Shown: positions 1 through 7,814 of the stretch, one piece after another
Layout: every line of letters begins with the position of its first letter
Position numbering within the stretch: position 1 is the stretch's first letter
Source of the DNA: CAVSRC01 sp963785065
GTDB taxonomy: Bacteria; Pseudomonadota; Alphaproteobacteria; Rhizobiales; Kaistiaceae
Length of the DNA: 64,000 bases
Assembly (NCBI GenBank): GCA_963785065.1
Contig: CAWATX010000001.1
Location: 310,001-374,000, forward strand
Direction of reading: 5' to 3'
Notes under the pieces: model-generated
What the model was told of the DNA's origin: nothing
The model's input: only the letters and a program-made list of their open reading frames with translations
Database searches by the model: none
Made by a program: the position numbers and the translations under genes

Positions 1-1
1 T

Positions 2-82
2 CAGGGGGAGGACACGCTGGCCGGGCTGATGTTCGGCTCGAGCGGCAGCGCGACGACCTCCGATCTGGGGAGCGTACTATGA
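2..82 (+). CDS. C-terminal end of an unidentified protein (partial)
   Basis: An open frame enters from the left edge and ends at a TGA that overlaps the next start codon as ATGA, the usual sign of translational coupling. Only 26 residues are visible; they are acidic at first, then Gly/Ser/Thr-rich, ending in DLGSVL. No domain can be recognised. In related bacteria genes for small periplasmic metal-sensor proteins often follow a sigma-factor or anti-sigma gene, so a regulator is possible, but this is inference from the neighbour only. Confidence 0.35.
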   Translation, partial: QGEDTLAGLMFGSSGSATTSDLGSVL

Positions 83-525
83 CCATTCGTGGCCCCTTCG
101 CGGTCACGCTGCTGGTGCTCCTGTTCGTCTCGCTGGCGGCGAACCTGATGATCGCCGGCTTCGTGGTGTCGCGCTATGCGGGGCCGGGGCTCGGCCCCGG
201 CGGCGGCGAGATCGACCGCATCGTCTCGCTTGGCATCCGTGCCTTCCCGCCGGAGATCCAGGGCGACATCAACAAACAGGTGCGCGCCCACCGCGACGAA
301 TTCCGCAGGGGCCTCGATGCGGTGAGGGTGTCGCGCCAGCGCATGTTCGCGGCCATGCGCGCCAATCCCTTCAACCGGGCGCAGCTCGACACCGCCTTTG
401 CCGACGTGCGCAACACCACCAACGAGGTCCAGGCCATCGGCCAGACCATCGTCGCCGATGCCATCGCCAATGCTCCGCCCGACATCAGGGCGCGGATCAG
501 GCAGCCGCGTGGCCCCTTCCCGTAA
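79..525 (+). CDS. periplasmic heavy-metal-sensor-like protein (CnrR/Spy-like fold)
   Basis: A 148-residue protein with one N-terminal membrane-anchor helix (about residues 8-30) followed by a helical, Arg/Gln-rich periplasmic part. The pattern of a single anchor, long amphipathic helices containing FPPEI and RRGLDAVRVSRQ, and a Pro-rich end fits the 'heavy-metal resistance/periplasmic sensor' family (CnrR/ZraP/Spy type). These bind metal or act as periplasmic chaperones and often signal to an extracytoplasmic sigma factor. No His/Cys-rich metal site is obvious, so metal binding is unproven. It overlaps the upstream gene by 4 bp and is probably co-transcribed with it. It converges with potI 22 bp downstream. 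Confidence 0.65.
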   Translation: MTIRGPFAVTLLVLLFVSLAANLMIAGFVVSRYAGPGLGPGGGEIDRIVSLGIRAFPPEIQGDINKQVRAHRDEFRRGLDAVRVSRQRMFAAMRANPFNRAQLDTAFADVRNTTNEVQAIGQTIVADAIANAPPDIRARIRQPRGPFP

Positions 526-546
526 CTCAGGCTCGCCGCAGGCCGC

Positions 547-1365
547 TCAGGCCTCCTGCGCCGCCAGGCGCTCTGCACGCTGGCGCTCCACCTCCGCCCG
601 CTTTGACGCGATCGAAGCGATGATGACGCCGGTGGTGACGATGGCGATGAGAATGGTGCACACCGCATTGATCTCCGGCGTCACCCCGAGACGGACCTGA
701 CTGTAGATCTTCATCGGCAGCGTGGTGGCGCCCGGACCGGTGGTGAAGCTGGCGATGACCAGATCGTCGAGCGACAGCGTGAAGCCCAGCATCCAGCCGG
801 CGATCACCGCCGGAAAGATGATCGGGAGCGTGATCACGAAAAACGTCTTGAGCGGCGGGCAGCCGAGATCCTCGGCCGCCTCCTCCAGGCTGCGGTCGAA
901 GGTGACCAGCCGCGACTGGATGACCACGGCGACGTAGCACATGGAAAAGGTGATGTGGGCGAGGGTGATCGTCCAGAAGCCGCGCGCCAGATTGAGCGAA
1001 ACGAACAGAAGCAGCAGCGACAGGCCGGTGATGACATCGGGCATGACCAGCGGCGCGTAGATCATGCCGGAGAACAGTGAGCGCCCCTTGAAGCGGCCGA
1101 AGCGCACCAGCGCGATCGCCGCCATGGTGCCGAGCACAGTCGCCACCGTCGCCGACAACAGCGCAACGCGCAGCGTCACCCAGGCGGCATCGAGAAGGGC
1201 CTGGTCGTGGAGCAGCTCGCCGTACCACTTGGCGGACCAGCCGCCCCATACGGTGACCAGCTTGGAGGCGTTGAACGAATAGATGACGAGGAGGACGATC
1301 GGCGCGTAGAGGAAGGCGAGGCCGAGCGTGACCGAGGTCAGGTTGAAGCGCGAGAAGGTCTTCAT
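547..1365 (-). CDS. potI: polyamine ABC transporter permease PotI-like
   Basis: A 272-residue inner-membrane permease, one half of the channel of a putrescine/spermidine importer. It has about six hydrophobic segments and the cytoplasmic EAA loop (EEAAEDLGCPPLKTFFVITLP) that docks on the ATPase. The start was set at the ATG that overlaps the TGA of potH as ATGA; the reading frame stays open further upstream inside potH, but nothing supports an earlier start. It is the last gene of potF-potG-potH-potI, all read on the minus strand. The C-terminal tail is long, charged and Ala/Arg/Glu-rich. Substrate is inferred from PotFGHI similarity and from the adjacent polyamine catabolic genes. Confidence 0.88.
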   Translation of the reverse strand: MKTFSRFNLTSVTLGLAFLYAPIVLLVIYSFNASKLVTVWGGWSAKWYGELLHDQALLDAAWVTLRVALLSATVATVLGTMAAIALVRFGRFKGRSLFSGMIYAPLVMPDVITGLSLLLLFVSLNLARGFWTITLAHITFSMCYVAVVIQSRLVTFDRSLEEAAEDLGCPPLKTFFVITLPIIFPAVIAGWMLGFTLSLDDLVIASFTTGPGATTLPMKIYSQVRLGVTPEINAVCTILIAIVTTGVIIASIASKRAEVERQRAERLAAQEA

Positions 1366-2297
1366 CCCTCGCGCTCCGCGCGGATCTGCTCGTGGTTCTG
1401 GAAGAGCACGATCGGCACCACCAGGATGAGCAGCAGGATGACGGCGACCGCCGAGGCCAGGGGCCAATCGCGGTTGGAGAAGAACTCGTCCCACAGCGTC
1501 TTGCCGATCATCAGCGTGCCGTTGCCGCCGAGCAGATCGGGGATGACGAACTCGCCGGTGACCGGAATGAAAACCAGGAAGCAGCCGGCGATGACGCCCG
1601 GCATCGACAGCGGGAGGGTGATCGACCAGAACGCCTTCAACTTGGTGCAGCCGAGGTCGGCCGCCGCCTCGAGCAGCGATTCGTCCATCTTCTCCAGCGC
1701 CGCATAGAGCGGCAGGATCATGAAGGGCAGATAGGAATAGACGATGCCGATATAGACCGCCCAGTTGGTGTTGAGGATGGTCAGCGGCTGGTGGATGACG
1801 CCCAGCCAAAGCAGGAGCTCGTTGAGCAGGCCCTCCTTCTTGAGGATGCCGATCCAGGCGTAGACGCGGATCAGGAATGAGGTCCAGAAGGGCAGGATGA
1901 CCAGCATCAGAAGGGTCGGCTGCCAGCGCCGCGGCGCCCGCGCCATGCCGTAGGCGATGGGGTAGCCGACCAGCAGGACGAGCACGGTCGAGACGATGGC
2001 GATCCACAGGCTCGACAGGTAGGACTTCCAGTAAAGCGAGTCGGTGGTCAGGTAGGTGTAGTTGTCGACGGTGAACTTCTTCGCCTGGTCCCACATGGCG
2101 AGGAGGCCGTCGCCGATGTGGAAGGTCGGGAAATAGGGCGGCTGGGCGAGGATCGAGGTGGAGAAGGAGATCTTCAGCACGATCAGGAAGGGCACGAAGA
2201 AGAGCACCAGCAGCCAGACATAGGGAACCGCCAGGACCAGCCAGCGCAGGCCACCTTTGCGCGTCGGCGCGGAGTCAGCGGCGTCAGTCACGGCCAT
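1362..2297 (-). CDS. potH: polyamine ABC transporter permease PotH-like
   Basis: A 311-residue inner-membrane permease that pairs with PotI. The first transmembrane helix is at about residues 20-40, with the large periplasmic loop after it that is usual for PotH/PotB (about 40-95, ending near LTTDSLYWKSYL). The EAA coupling loop is LLEAAADLGCTKLKAFWSITL. The gene follows potG after a 51-bp gap and overlaps potI by 4 bp. It is about the family's normal length. Its role is to carry putrescine or a related polyamine across the inner membrane, driven by PotG and fed by PotF. Confidence 0.9.
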   Translation of the reverse strand: MAVTDAADSAPTRKGGLRWLVLAVPYVWLLVLFFVPFLIVLKISFSTSILAQPPYFPTFHIGDGLLAMWDQAKKFTVDNYTYLTTDSLYWKSYLSSLWIAIVSTVLVLLVGYPIAYGMARAPRRWQPTLLMLVILPFWTSFLIRVYAWIGILKKEGLLNELLLWLGVIHQPLTILNTNWAVYIGIVYSYLPFMILPLYAALEKMDESLLEAAADLGCTKLKAFWSITLPLSMPGVIAGCFLVFIPVTGEFVIPDLLGGNGTLMIGKTLWDEFFSNRDWPLASAVAVILLLILVVPIVLFQNHEQIRAEREG

Positions 2298-2348
2298 CGG
2301 CGTTCGTCCCGCGCACGGCGTTCAAAGACCTATGCGGCCGGCGCCCGC

Positions 2349-3503
2349 TCATTTGGTCAGCACCACGCCGCCGTCGCGCGGCCAGGTGAGCCAGACCTTG
2401 TCCTCCCAGGTGATCGGCCGCTCGACCAGGCGCGTGGCGTTGGCGACGGTCGCCTTGAGCGTGGCGCCGCTGGCCAGGCGCACATGGTAGACCGAGATGT
2501 CGCCGAGATATTCGATGTCCCAGACCTCGCCGGCAACGGCATTGACGGACGGATCGGCGGGCGGGGCAAGCGCGACGCCGATCTTCTCCGGCCGCACCGC
2601 GAACCAGGCGGTGTCGCCGACGGCGGCCGGAACCTCCTGCAGGTCGACCAGCACGACCGCGCCGGTACCGTCGCATTGCAGCCGCACGGCGCCGCCGTCG
2701 ACCGCCGTTATCCTGCCTTCCATGAGGTTGATGGTGCCGATGAAGTCGGCGACGTAGCGCGAATTAGGCTGCTCATAGATCTCGGAGGGCGTGCCGATCT
2801 GCACGATCTTGCCGTGGTCCATCACCGCAATGCGGTCGGCCAGCGTCATCGCCTCTTCCTGGTCGTGGGTGACGATGATGAAGGTCAGGCCGAGGTCGAC
2901 CTGCAGGTCGGAAAGCTCGAACTGGGTCTCCTCGCGCAGCTTCTTGTCGAGCGCGCCGAGCGGCTCGTCGAGGAGCAGCACTTTCGGTTTCTTGGCGAGC
3001 GAGCGGGCGAGCGCGACGCGCTGGCGTTGGCCGCCGGAAAGCTGGTGCGGCTTGCGCTTGGCGAACGGCGTCAGCTTGACGAGCTTCAGCATCTCCGCCA
3101 CGCGCACGGCGATCTCGTCCTTGGGCATCCCTGCCTGCTTGAGGCCGAAGGCGACGTTGCCCTCCACCGTCATGTGGGGAAAGAGCGCGTAGGACTGGAA
3201 CATCATGTTGCTCGGCCGCCGGTAGGGCGGCACGCCGGCAAGGTCCCTGCCCTCCAGCAGGATGGCGCCGGCGGTCGGTTCCTCGAAGCCGGCGATCATG
3301 CGCATCATGGTCGTCTTGCCGCAGCCCGAAGGTCCGAGCAGGGCGAAGAACTCGCGCTCGTAGATGGTGAGCGAGATGTCGTCGACGGCGGCGAAATCGC
3401 CGAAACGCTTGGTGACGCCACGGAACTCGATGAAGGACCTGGCGGCGGGATCGTTCCACGGGGCGAACTTGCGCCGAACCGGTCCGAGAGCCGTCTTGGC
3501 CAT
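2349..3503 (-). CDS. potG: polyamine ABC transporter ATP-binding protein PotG-like
   Basis: A 384-residue ATPase of the CUT1/POT class. Visible parts in order: Walker A GPSGCGKT (57-64), signature LSGGQ (155-159), Walker B LLLDE (176-180), H-loop His (213), then a C-terminal TOBE-type regulatory domain (about 270-380). The N-terminal extension before the ABC domain (about 23 residues, PVRRKFAPWNDPAA) is typical of PotG rather than PotA. It lies between potF and potH; the 53-bp potF-potG gap carries a strong stem-loop. It powers uptake through PotH/PotI. Confidence 0.92.
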   Translation of the reverse strand: MAKTALGPVRRKFAPWNDPAARSFIEFRGVTKRFGDFAAVDDISLTIYEREFFALLGPSGCGKTTMMRMIAGFEEPTAGAILLEGRDLAGVPPYRRPSNMMFQSYALFPHMTVEGNVAFGLKQAGMPKDEIAVRVAEMLKLVKLTPFAKRKPHQLSGGQRQRVALARSLAKKPKVLLLDEPLGALDKKLREETQFELSDLQVDLGLTFIIVTHDQEEAMTLADRIAVMDHGKIVQIGTPSEIYEQPNSRYVADFIGTINLMEGRITAVDGGAVRLQCDGTGAVVLVDLQEVPAAVGDTAWFAVRPEKIGVALAPPADPSVNAVAGEVWDIEYLGDISVYHVRLASGATLKATVANATRLVERPITWEDKVWLTWPRDGGVVLTK

Positions 3504-3522
3504 CTTGCCCCCTCACCCCGGC

Positions 3523-3542
3523 GGCGGCGCCAAGGCGCCGCC
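3523..3542 (-). other. GC-rich stem-loop between potF and potG
   Basis: The arms GGCGGCGCC and GGCGCCGCC are perfectly complementary over 9 bp around AA (the innermost pairs must open to make a loop). It lies 14 bp past the potF stop and 19 bp before the potG start, with no T-tract. It is therefore more likely an mRNA 3'-end stabiliser or partial attenuator that lifts binding-protein expression over the permease genes than a full terminator. Similar hairpins follow aglE and urtA in this window. Confidence 0.5.
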
Positions 3543-3556
3543 GGCCGACCAACCGA

Positions 3557-4648
3557 TCACTGCCCCGTCTTGATCGACGTCCACAGCCGCGTCCAGAAGC
3601 GTTGGGTCTTCTGGTCAGGGGGCGTCGTGGTGAAGGTCTTGTCGAGCACGTCCTGGGGCGGATAGATGGCCGGGTCGCCGATGACGTCCTCGGCCAGGAA
3701 GCTCTGCGAATCCTTGTTGCCGTTTGCGTAGTAGACGTAGTTCGAGTTCGCCGCGGCGACCTTCGGCTCCATCATGTAGTTGATGAAGGCGAGCGCGTTG
3801 TCCGGGTGTGGCGCGTCCTTGAGGACGGCCATCGAATCGAACCACATCAGCGCCCCTTCCTTGGGGATCGAATAGGCGATGGTGACGCCGTTCTTGGCCT
3901 CGGCGGCACGGTCGCGCGCCTGGAACACGTCGCCGGAATAGCCGATGGCCATGCAGATGTCGCCATTGGCGAGCGCGTCGATATATTCCGACGAGTGGAA
4001 CTTCTGCACGAACGGGGTGACGGCCTTCAGCGCGTCCGCCGCCTTGTTCAGGTCATCCTCCTTCTTGGAGTTCGGGTCGAGGCCCATATAGGCCAGCATC
4101 GACGGGATCACGTCGTCGGGCGAATCGAGGAAATAGACGCCGCAGTCCTTGAACTTCGAGACGATCTTCGGATCGAAGACCATCGCCCACGAGCCGATCG
4201 GCGCATCGGGCATGATCGCCTTGATCTTGTCGACGTTGTAGCCGATGCCGGTGGTTCCCCACATGTAGTCCTCGGCATACTTGTTACCGGGGTCGTAGGC
4301 GGCCAGGCGGTCGGCGATGTATTTCCACTGATGCACGTCGTTGGGCAGCTTCGACTTGTCGAGCGGCTGCAGCACGCCGGCCTGGATCATGCGCTGCAGG
4401 TTCGGGTTGGTCGGCACGATGACGTCGTAGCCAGAGGCGCCGGCATAGACCTTGGCCTCGAGCTTCTCCATGGAATCGTAGACGTCGTAGGTGACCTTGA
4501 TGCCGGTTTCCTTGGTGAAATTGGCAAGGGTGTCGTCGGCGATATAGTCCGACCAGTTGTAGACGTTGACCACCTTGTCCTCGGCATAGGCCGATGTGGC
4601 CACGACGAAGGCAGCGGCGGCGAGCAGCAGGGCATTGCTAGCGGGCAT
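3557..4648 (-). CDS. potF: polyamine-binding periplasmic protein PotF-like
   Basis: A 363-residue extracellular solute-binding protein of family 1 (PotD/PotF). It has a signal peptide (MPASNALLLAAAAFVVATSAYA, cut before EDKVVNVYNW). The N-terminal VYNWSDYIADDTL and the inner MWGTTGIGYNVDKI are family hallmarks of putrescine/spermidine-binding proteins. The start is the ATG preceded by AAGGAG at 4655-4660; an in-frame ATG 33 bp further upstream would put 11 charged residues ahead of the signal peptide and is not preferred. It is the first gene of the pot operon and is divergent from the puuA-like gene. It delivers putrescine-type polyamines to PotHI. Confidence 0.92.
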   Translation of the reverse strand: MPASNALLLAAAAFVVATSAYAEDKVVNVYNWSDYIADDTLANFTKETGIKVTYDVYDSMEKLEAKVYAGASGYDVIVPTNPNLQRMIQAGVLQPLDKSKLPNDVHQWKYIADRLAAYDPGNKYAEDYMWGTTGIGYNVDKIKAIMPDAPIGSWAMVFDPKIVSKFKDCGVYFLDSPDDVIPSMLAYMGLDPNSKKEDDLNKAADALKAVTPFVQKFHSSEYIDALANGDICMAIGYSGDVFQARDRAAEAKNGVTIAYSIPKEGALMWFDSMAVLKDAPHPDNALAFINYMMEPKVAAANSNYVYYANGNKDSQSFLAEDVIGDPAIYPPQDVLDKTFTTTPPDQKTQRFWTRLWTSIKTGQ

Positions 4649-4736
4649 GTCGGTCTCCTTCCCAACGACCTTGGCCGGCACGGGCGAAAAGCGCCTCGGA
4701 CAGCGCGGTTCCGGCCGGTTTGTTGCGCCACGTTAA

Positions 4737-4760
4737 GGTTGATCGCCGACGGCGACAACC
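4737..4760. promoter_or_regulatory. inverted repeat in the potF/puuA divergent promoter region
   Basis: The 286-bp space between potF and the puuA-like gene (4649-4934) must hold both promoters. In it, GGTTG-a-TCGCC and GGCGA-CAACC form ten complementary pairs around GAC with one bulged A. It could be an operator for a shared regulator or a hairpin in the potF leader. No regulator gene is next to it and no convincing -35/-10 pair was found, so the role is a guess. Confidence 0.3.
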
Positions 4761-4934
4761 AAATCGTGTCGGCGCCATGCTAGAAACGGGCCGAGAAGGG
4801 AGAAGCCAGCCGCCGTCCGGTTGCCGATGCCCGCGATTGTGCGCAAAATCCACCGGACCCATGCCTTCTGCCTTCGCCGTTGCCGGCCGGGCCGTTCCGC
4901 CAGCCGGCGGCAAAACGACAACTCTGGGTGAACC

Positions 4935-6332
4935 GTGGCACGCAAGAAGAAGTCCCCGCCGGACAGTGAACGGACACGGGGCGTTGCTTCCCTGAAAGAG
5001 GCTGAGGCGTGGATCGCCCAGCGCAACATCGAGGACATCGAATGCATCGTCCCGGACCAGGCCGGGGTGGCGCGCGGCAAGATGATGCCGGTTGAGAAGT
5101 TCCTCGCCGGGCCGACCATGGCGATGCCGGTCTCGATCTTCACCCAGACCATCGCCGGCGACTGGCCGCACGACGACGACACGTTCCAGAACGACAGCGC
5201 CGATCAGGACATCCACCTGGAGCCGGATTTCTCCACGCTGGCAGTGGTGCCGTGGGAAAGCGACCCGACGGCACAGGTCATCCACGATGCCTATCACGCC
5301 GACGGGCGGCCGGTGGAGATCGCGCCGCGCCAGGTGCTGCGCCGGGTGATCGAGCTCTACAGCAACCGCGGCTGGGTGCCGGTGGTGGCGCCGGAGATCG
5401 AGTTCTACCTGGTCAAGCCCAACAAGGACCCCGACTATCCGCTGGAGCCGCCGACCGGCCGCTCGGGGCGGCCGGAATCGGCGCGCCAGTCCTATTCGAT
5501 CGCCGCGGTCAACGAGTTCGACGAGCTGTTCGACGACATCTACGACTTCTCCGAGCAGCAGGAGCTGGAGATCGACACGCTGATCCACGAGGAAGGCGCG
5601 GCGCAGATGGAGATCAATTTGCGCCACGGCGACCCGCTGGTGCTCGCCGACCAGGTGTTCCAGTTCAAGCGCACCATCCGCGAGGCGGCGCTGCGCCACG
5701 ACATGTACGCCACCTTCATGGCAAAGCCGATGAGCCGCGAGCCGGGTTCGGCCATGCACATCCACCAGTCGGTCAACGACATGAAGACCGGCGCCAACAT
5801 CTTCTCCGACGAGGCCGGCGACCAGACGCCGGAGTTCTTCGCCTTCATCGGCGGCTCGCAGAAATATCTGCCGGCGGTAACCTGCATCATGGCCCCCTAC
5901 GTCAATTCCTACCGGCGGCTGGTGCGCTACGGCTCGGCGCCGGTCAACACCATGTGGGGCTACGACAACCGCACGGTCGGCCTGCGCGTGCCCCATTCGT
6001 CGCCTGCGGCGCGGCGCATCGAGAACCGTATCCCCTCCTCCGACGCCAATCCGTATCTGGCCATCGCCGCCTCGCTCGCCTGCGGCTATCTCGGCATGAC
6101 CGAGGGGCTGATGGTTTCCGAGCCGGCCGCCGGCTCGGCGCATCAGGAGGAGATCGCGCTGCCGCGCGGGCTGCTCGAGGCGGTGGCGCTGTTCGAGGAG
6201 TGCGAGGAGCTGGCCGAGATCTTCGGGAAGCGCTTCGTCACCACCTACCGCGCCATCAAGCAGGCCGAGTTCGAGACCTTCATGCAGGTGATCAGCCCGT
6301 GGGAGCGGGAATACCTGCTGCTCAACGTCTAG
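4935..6332 (+). CDS. puuA: glutamine-synthetase-family protein, gamma-glutamylputrescine synthetase-like (PuuA)
   Basis: A 465-residue glutamine synthetase fold. The N-terminal beta-grasp part holds DQAGVARGKMMP; the catalytic part shows APEIEFYLVKP, the glutamate-site region MHIHQSVND, and the ATP/phosphate-site stretches NRTVGLRVP and RIENRIPSSDANPYLA. It lacks the C-terminal adenylylation signature of GlnA. With potFGHI divergent and a PuuB-like oxidase downstream, the best call is ligation of glutamate to putrescine (or a related amine), the first step of the gamma-glutamyl polyamine pathway. Other amines cannot be excluded. It starts a tight plus-strand run (11 bp to the next gene). Confidence 0.8.
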   Translation: MARKKKSPPDSERTRGVASLKEAEAWIAQRNIEDIECIVPDQAGVARGKMMPVEKFLAGPTMAMPVSIFTQTIAGDWPHDDDTFQNDSADQDIHLEPDFSTLAVVPWESDPTAQVIHDAYHADGRPVEIAPRQVLRRVIELYSNRGWVPVVAPEIEFYLVKPNKDPDYPLEPPTGRSGRPESARQSYSIAAVNEFDELFDDIYDFSEQQELEIDTLIHEEGAAQMEINLRHGDPLVLADQVFQFKRTIREAALRHDMYATFMAKPMSREPGSAMHIHQSVNDMKTGANIFSDEAGDQTPEFFAFIGGSQKYLPAVTCIMAPYVNSYRRLVRYGSAPVNTMWGYDNRTVGLRVPHSSPAARRIENRIPSSDANPYLAIAASLACGYLGMTEGLMVSEPAAGSAHQEEIALPRGLLEAVALFEECEELAEIFGKRFVTTYRAIKQAEFETFMQVISPWEREYLLLNV

Positions 6333-6343
6333 AGGGGGAGCGC

Positions 6344-7300
6344 ATGCCGCCCGCGCCGTCGTCCGCCCCGCTGGTTCTCAACGACGAGGATGTTGCTGAA
6401 CTGGCCGCCATGGGGCTGGTGATTCCAGCGATCGAGCGCGCCATGCACGCCCGTTCGGCGGGGGCGTTTGTGTCGCCGCCGCGCCACCAGGTCAACTTTC
6501 CGGGACACGGCGCTCTGACTTTCACGATCGGCGGCGCAACGGCGGAGCTGCCGTTCGCCGGGTTCCGCGTGTACGACACGTTCACGGCCGGCCACGCCGA
6601 CTCCGACCAGATCGTCGCCCTGTGGAACCTGGCGACCGGGCGGCTCGACGCCATCATTCTTGGCAATCGGCTCGGCGCCATTCGCACCGGCGCGATCGGC
6701 GGCATCGCGATCAAGACACTTGCCCGGGCGGACGCACGGGTCGGGGCGATCGTCGGCACCGGCCGACAAGCGGAAACCCAGCTCGCCGCCATGAAGGCGG
6801 TCCGCTCGCTCGATCTCGTCAAGGTCTTCAGCCGATCGGAAGACAGGCGCGTTGCCTTTGCCGCCGATCATGCCGCACGCCTCGGAATTCGCGTGACCCC
6901 GGTTGCTTCGGCCGAGGAGGCTGTGACCGATGCCGACATCGTGGTGCTTGCCACGGTCAGCCCGACCCCGGTCATCCGGGCGAGTTGGTTGAAGCCCGGT
7001 ACCCACGTCACCACGGTCGGCCCCAAAAGCAGCCGGGAGCACGAACTCGGGTTCGATGTAGCCGAGCGCGCCGCCGTGATCGCCACCGATTCGCCCGAGC
7101 AGGTGGCGGCCTATGCCGATCCGTTCTTCCTGCAGGGCACGCCGGCGATGGCCCGTCTGGTCGACCTCTCCGAGATCATGGCTGGCCGGCTGCCGGGACG
7201 CCAGAACGACAAGGCGATCACGCTCTTCTGCTCGGTCGGCCTTGCCGGCACCGAGGTCATGGCCGCGGCGGCCCTCGTCCGGGCCGTGCGGGAACGATAG
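6344..7300 (+). CDS. ornithine cyclodeaminase / mu-crystallin family protein
   Basis: A 318-residue NAD(P)-dependent enzyme. The substrate half comes first (LTFTIGGAT, VYDTFTAGHADSDQIVALW, GRLDAIILGNRLGAIRTGAIGG), followed by a Rossmann half with AIVGTGRQAETQLAAM in place of the standard GxGxQA loop. The family covers ornithine cyclodeaminase, alanine dehydrogenase and pyrroline/piperideine-2-carboxylate reductases; sequence alone does not separate them. The ATG was chosen because AGAGGGGGAG lies just upstream and 11 bp separate it from the puuA-like stop. Its place in a polyamine gene run suggests work on ornithine, or on a cyclic imine made by amine oxidation; that is inference. Confidence 0.8.
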   Translation: MPPAPSSAPLVLNDEDVAELAAMGLVIPAIERAMHARSAGAFVSPPRHQVNFPGHGALTFTIGGATAELPFAGFRVYDTFTAGHADSDQIVALWNLATGRLDAIILGNRLGAIRTGAIGGIAIKTLARADARVGAIVGTGRQAETQLAAMKAVRSLDLVKVFSRSEDRRVAFAADHAARLGIRVTPVASAEEAVTDADIVVLATVSPTPVIRASWLKPGTHVTTVGPKSSREHELGFDVAERAAVIATDSPEQVAAYADPFFLQGTPAMARLVDLSEIMAGRLPGRQNDKAITLFCSVGLAGTEVMAAAALVRAVRER

Positions 7301-7337
7301 AATCGCCGCGGCTCGGCGAACCCTACGGAAGGCTCAC

Positions 7338-7814
7338 ATGCCCAGGAAGATCGATCAGACAGCCGCGCCGGTCAGTGCCGGCACGCTCTATCCGCCGCCC
7401 TTTGACGAACCTTGCCGCGCCCGCCGCCGCATCAGGCTCGGCGATGCGGCGCGCCTCACCCAGTTTGGCGTCAACTTGTGCACGCTGCCGCCCGGCGCCT
7501 GGTCGAGCCAGCGCCACTGGCACACCGAAGAAGACGAACTGATCTATGTCGTCTCCGGCACGGTGACGCTGGTCACCGATGCGGGCGAGGAAATCCTCAC
7601 CGCGGGCGAGGCCGCCGGCTTCAAGGCGGGCGAGGAGGACGGCCATGTCTTCCAGAACCGCTCCGACAAGGACGTCGTGCTGATGGAGATCGGGTCGCGC
7701 TTCGAGCACGACATTGCCGTCTATTCCGACATCGACATGAAGACGACGCCTGAAGGCGCTTACGTCCACAAGGACGGCACACCCTATCCAAAGCAGGAGC
7801 GGCGGAGCGGGTGA
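7338..7814 (+). CDS. cupin-domain protein
   Basis: A 158-residue single-domain cupin. The two metal-binding cupin motifs are visible: the first around SQRHWHTEEDELIYVVSG (His, His, Glu ligands) and the second around DGHVFQNRS. Small cupins like this are common beside PuuB-type oxidases and amino-acid catabolic genes, where they may be regulators or enzymes of unknown reaction. The stop overlaps the start of the next gene as GTGA, so the two are translationally coupled. No specific activity can be assigned. Confidence 0.8.
   Translation: MPRKIDQTAAPVSAGTLYPPPFDEPCRARRRIRLGDAARLTQFGVNLCTLPPGAWSSQRHWHTEEDELIYVVSGTVTLVTDAGEEILTAGEAAGFKAGEEDGHVFQNRSDKDVVLMEIGSRFEHDIAVYSDIDMKTTPEGAYVHKDGTPYPKQERRSG

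Noticed and set aside
547..2094. A single 515-codon frame covering potI and most of potH
   Set aside because: The upstream part is out of frame with the true potH protein; PotI starts at the ATGA overlap at 1365.
2118..4783. Long plus-strand open frames opposite potF-potG-potH
   Set aside because: They are antisense shadows produced by high GC; the predicted proteins are Arg/Asp/Gly-rich with no domain, while the minus strand carries clear ABC transporter genes.
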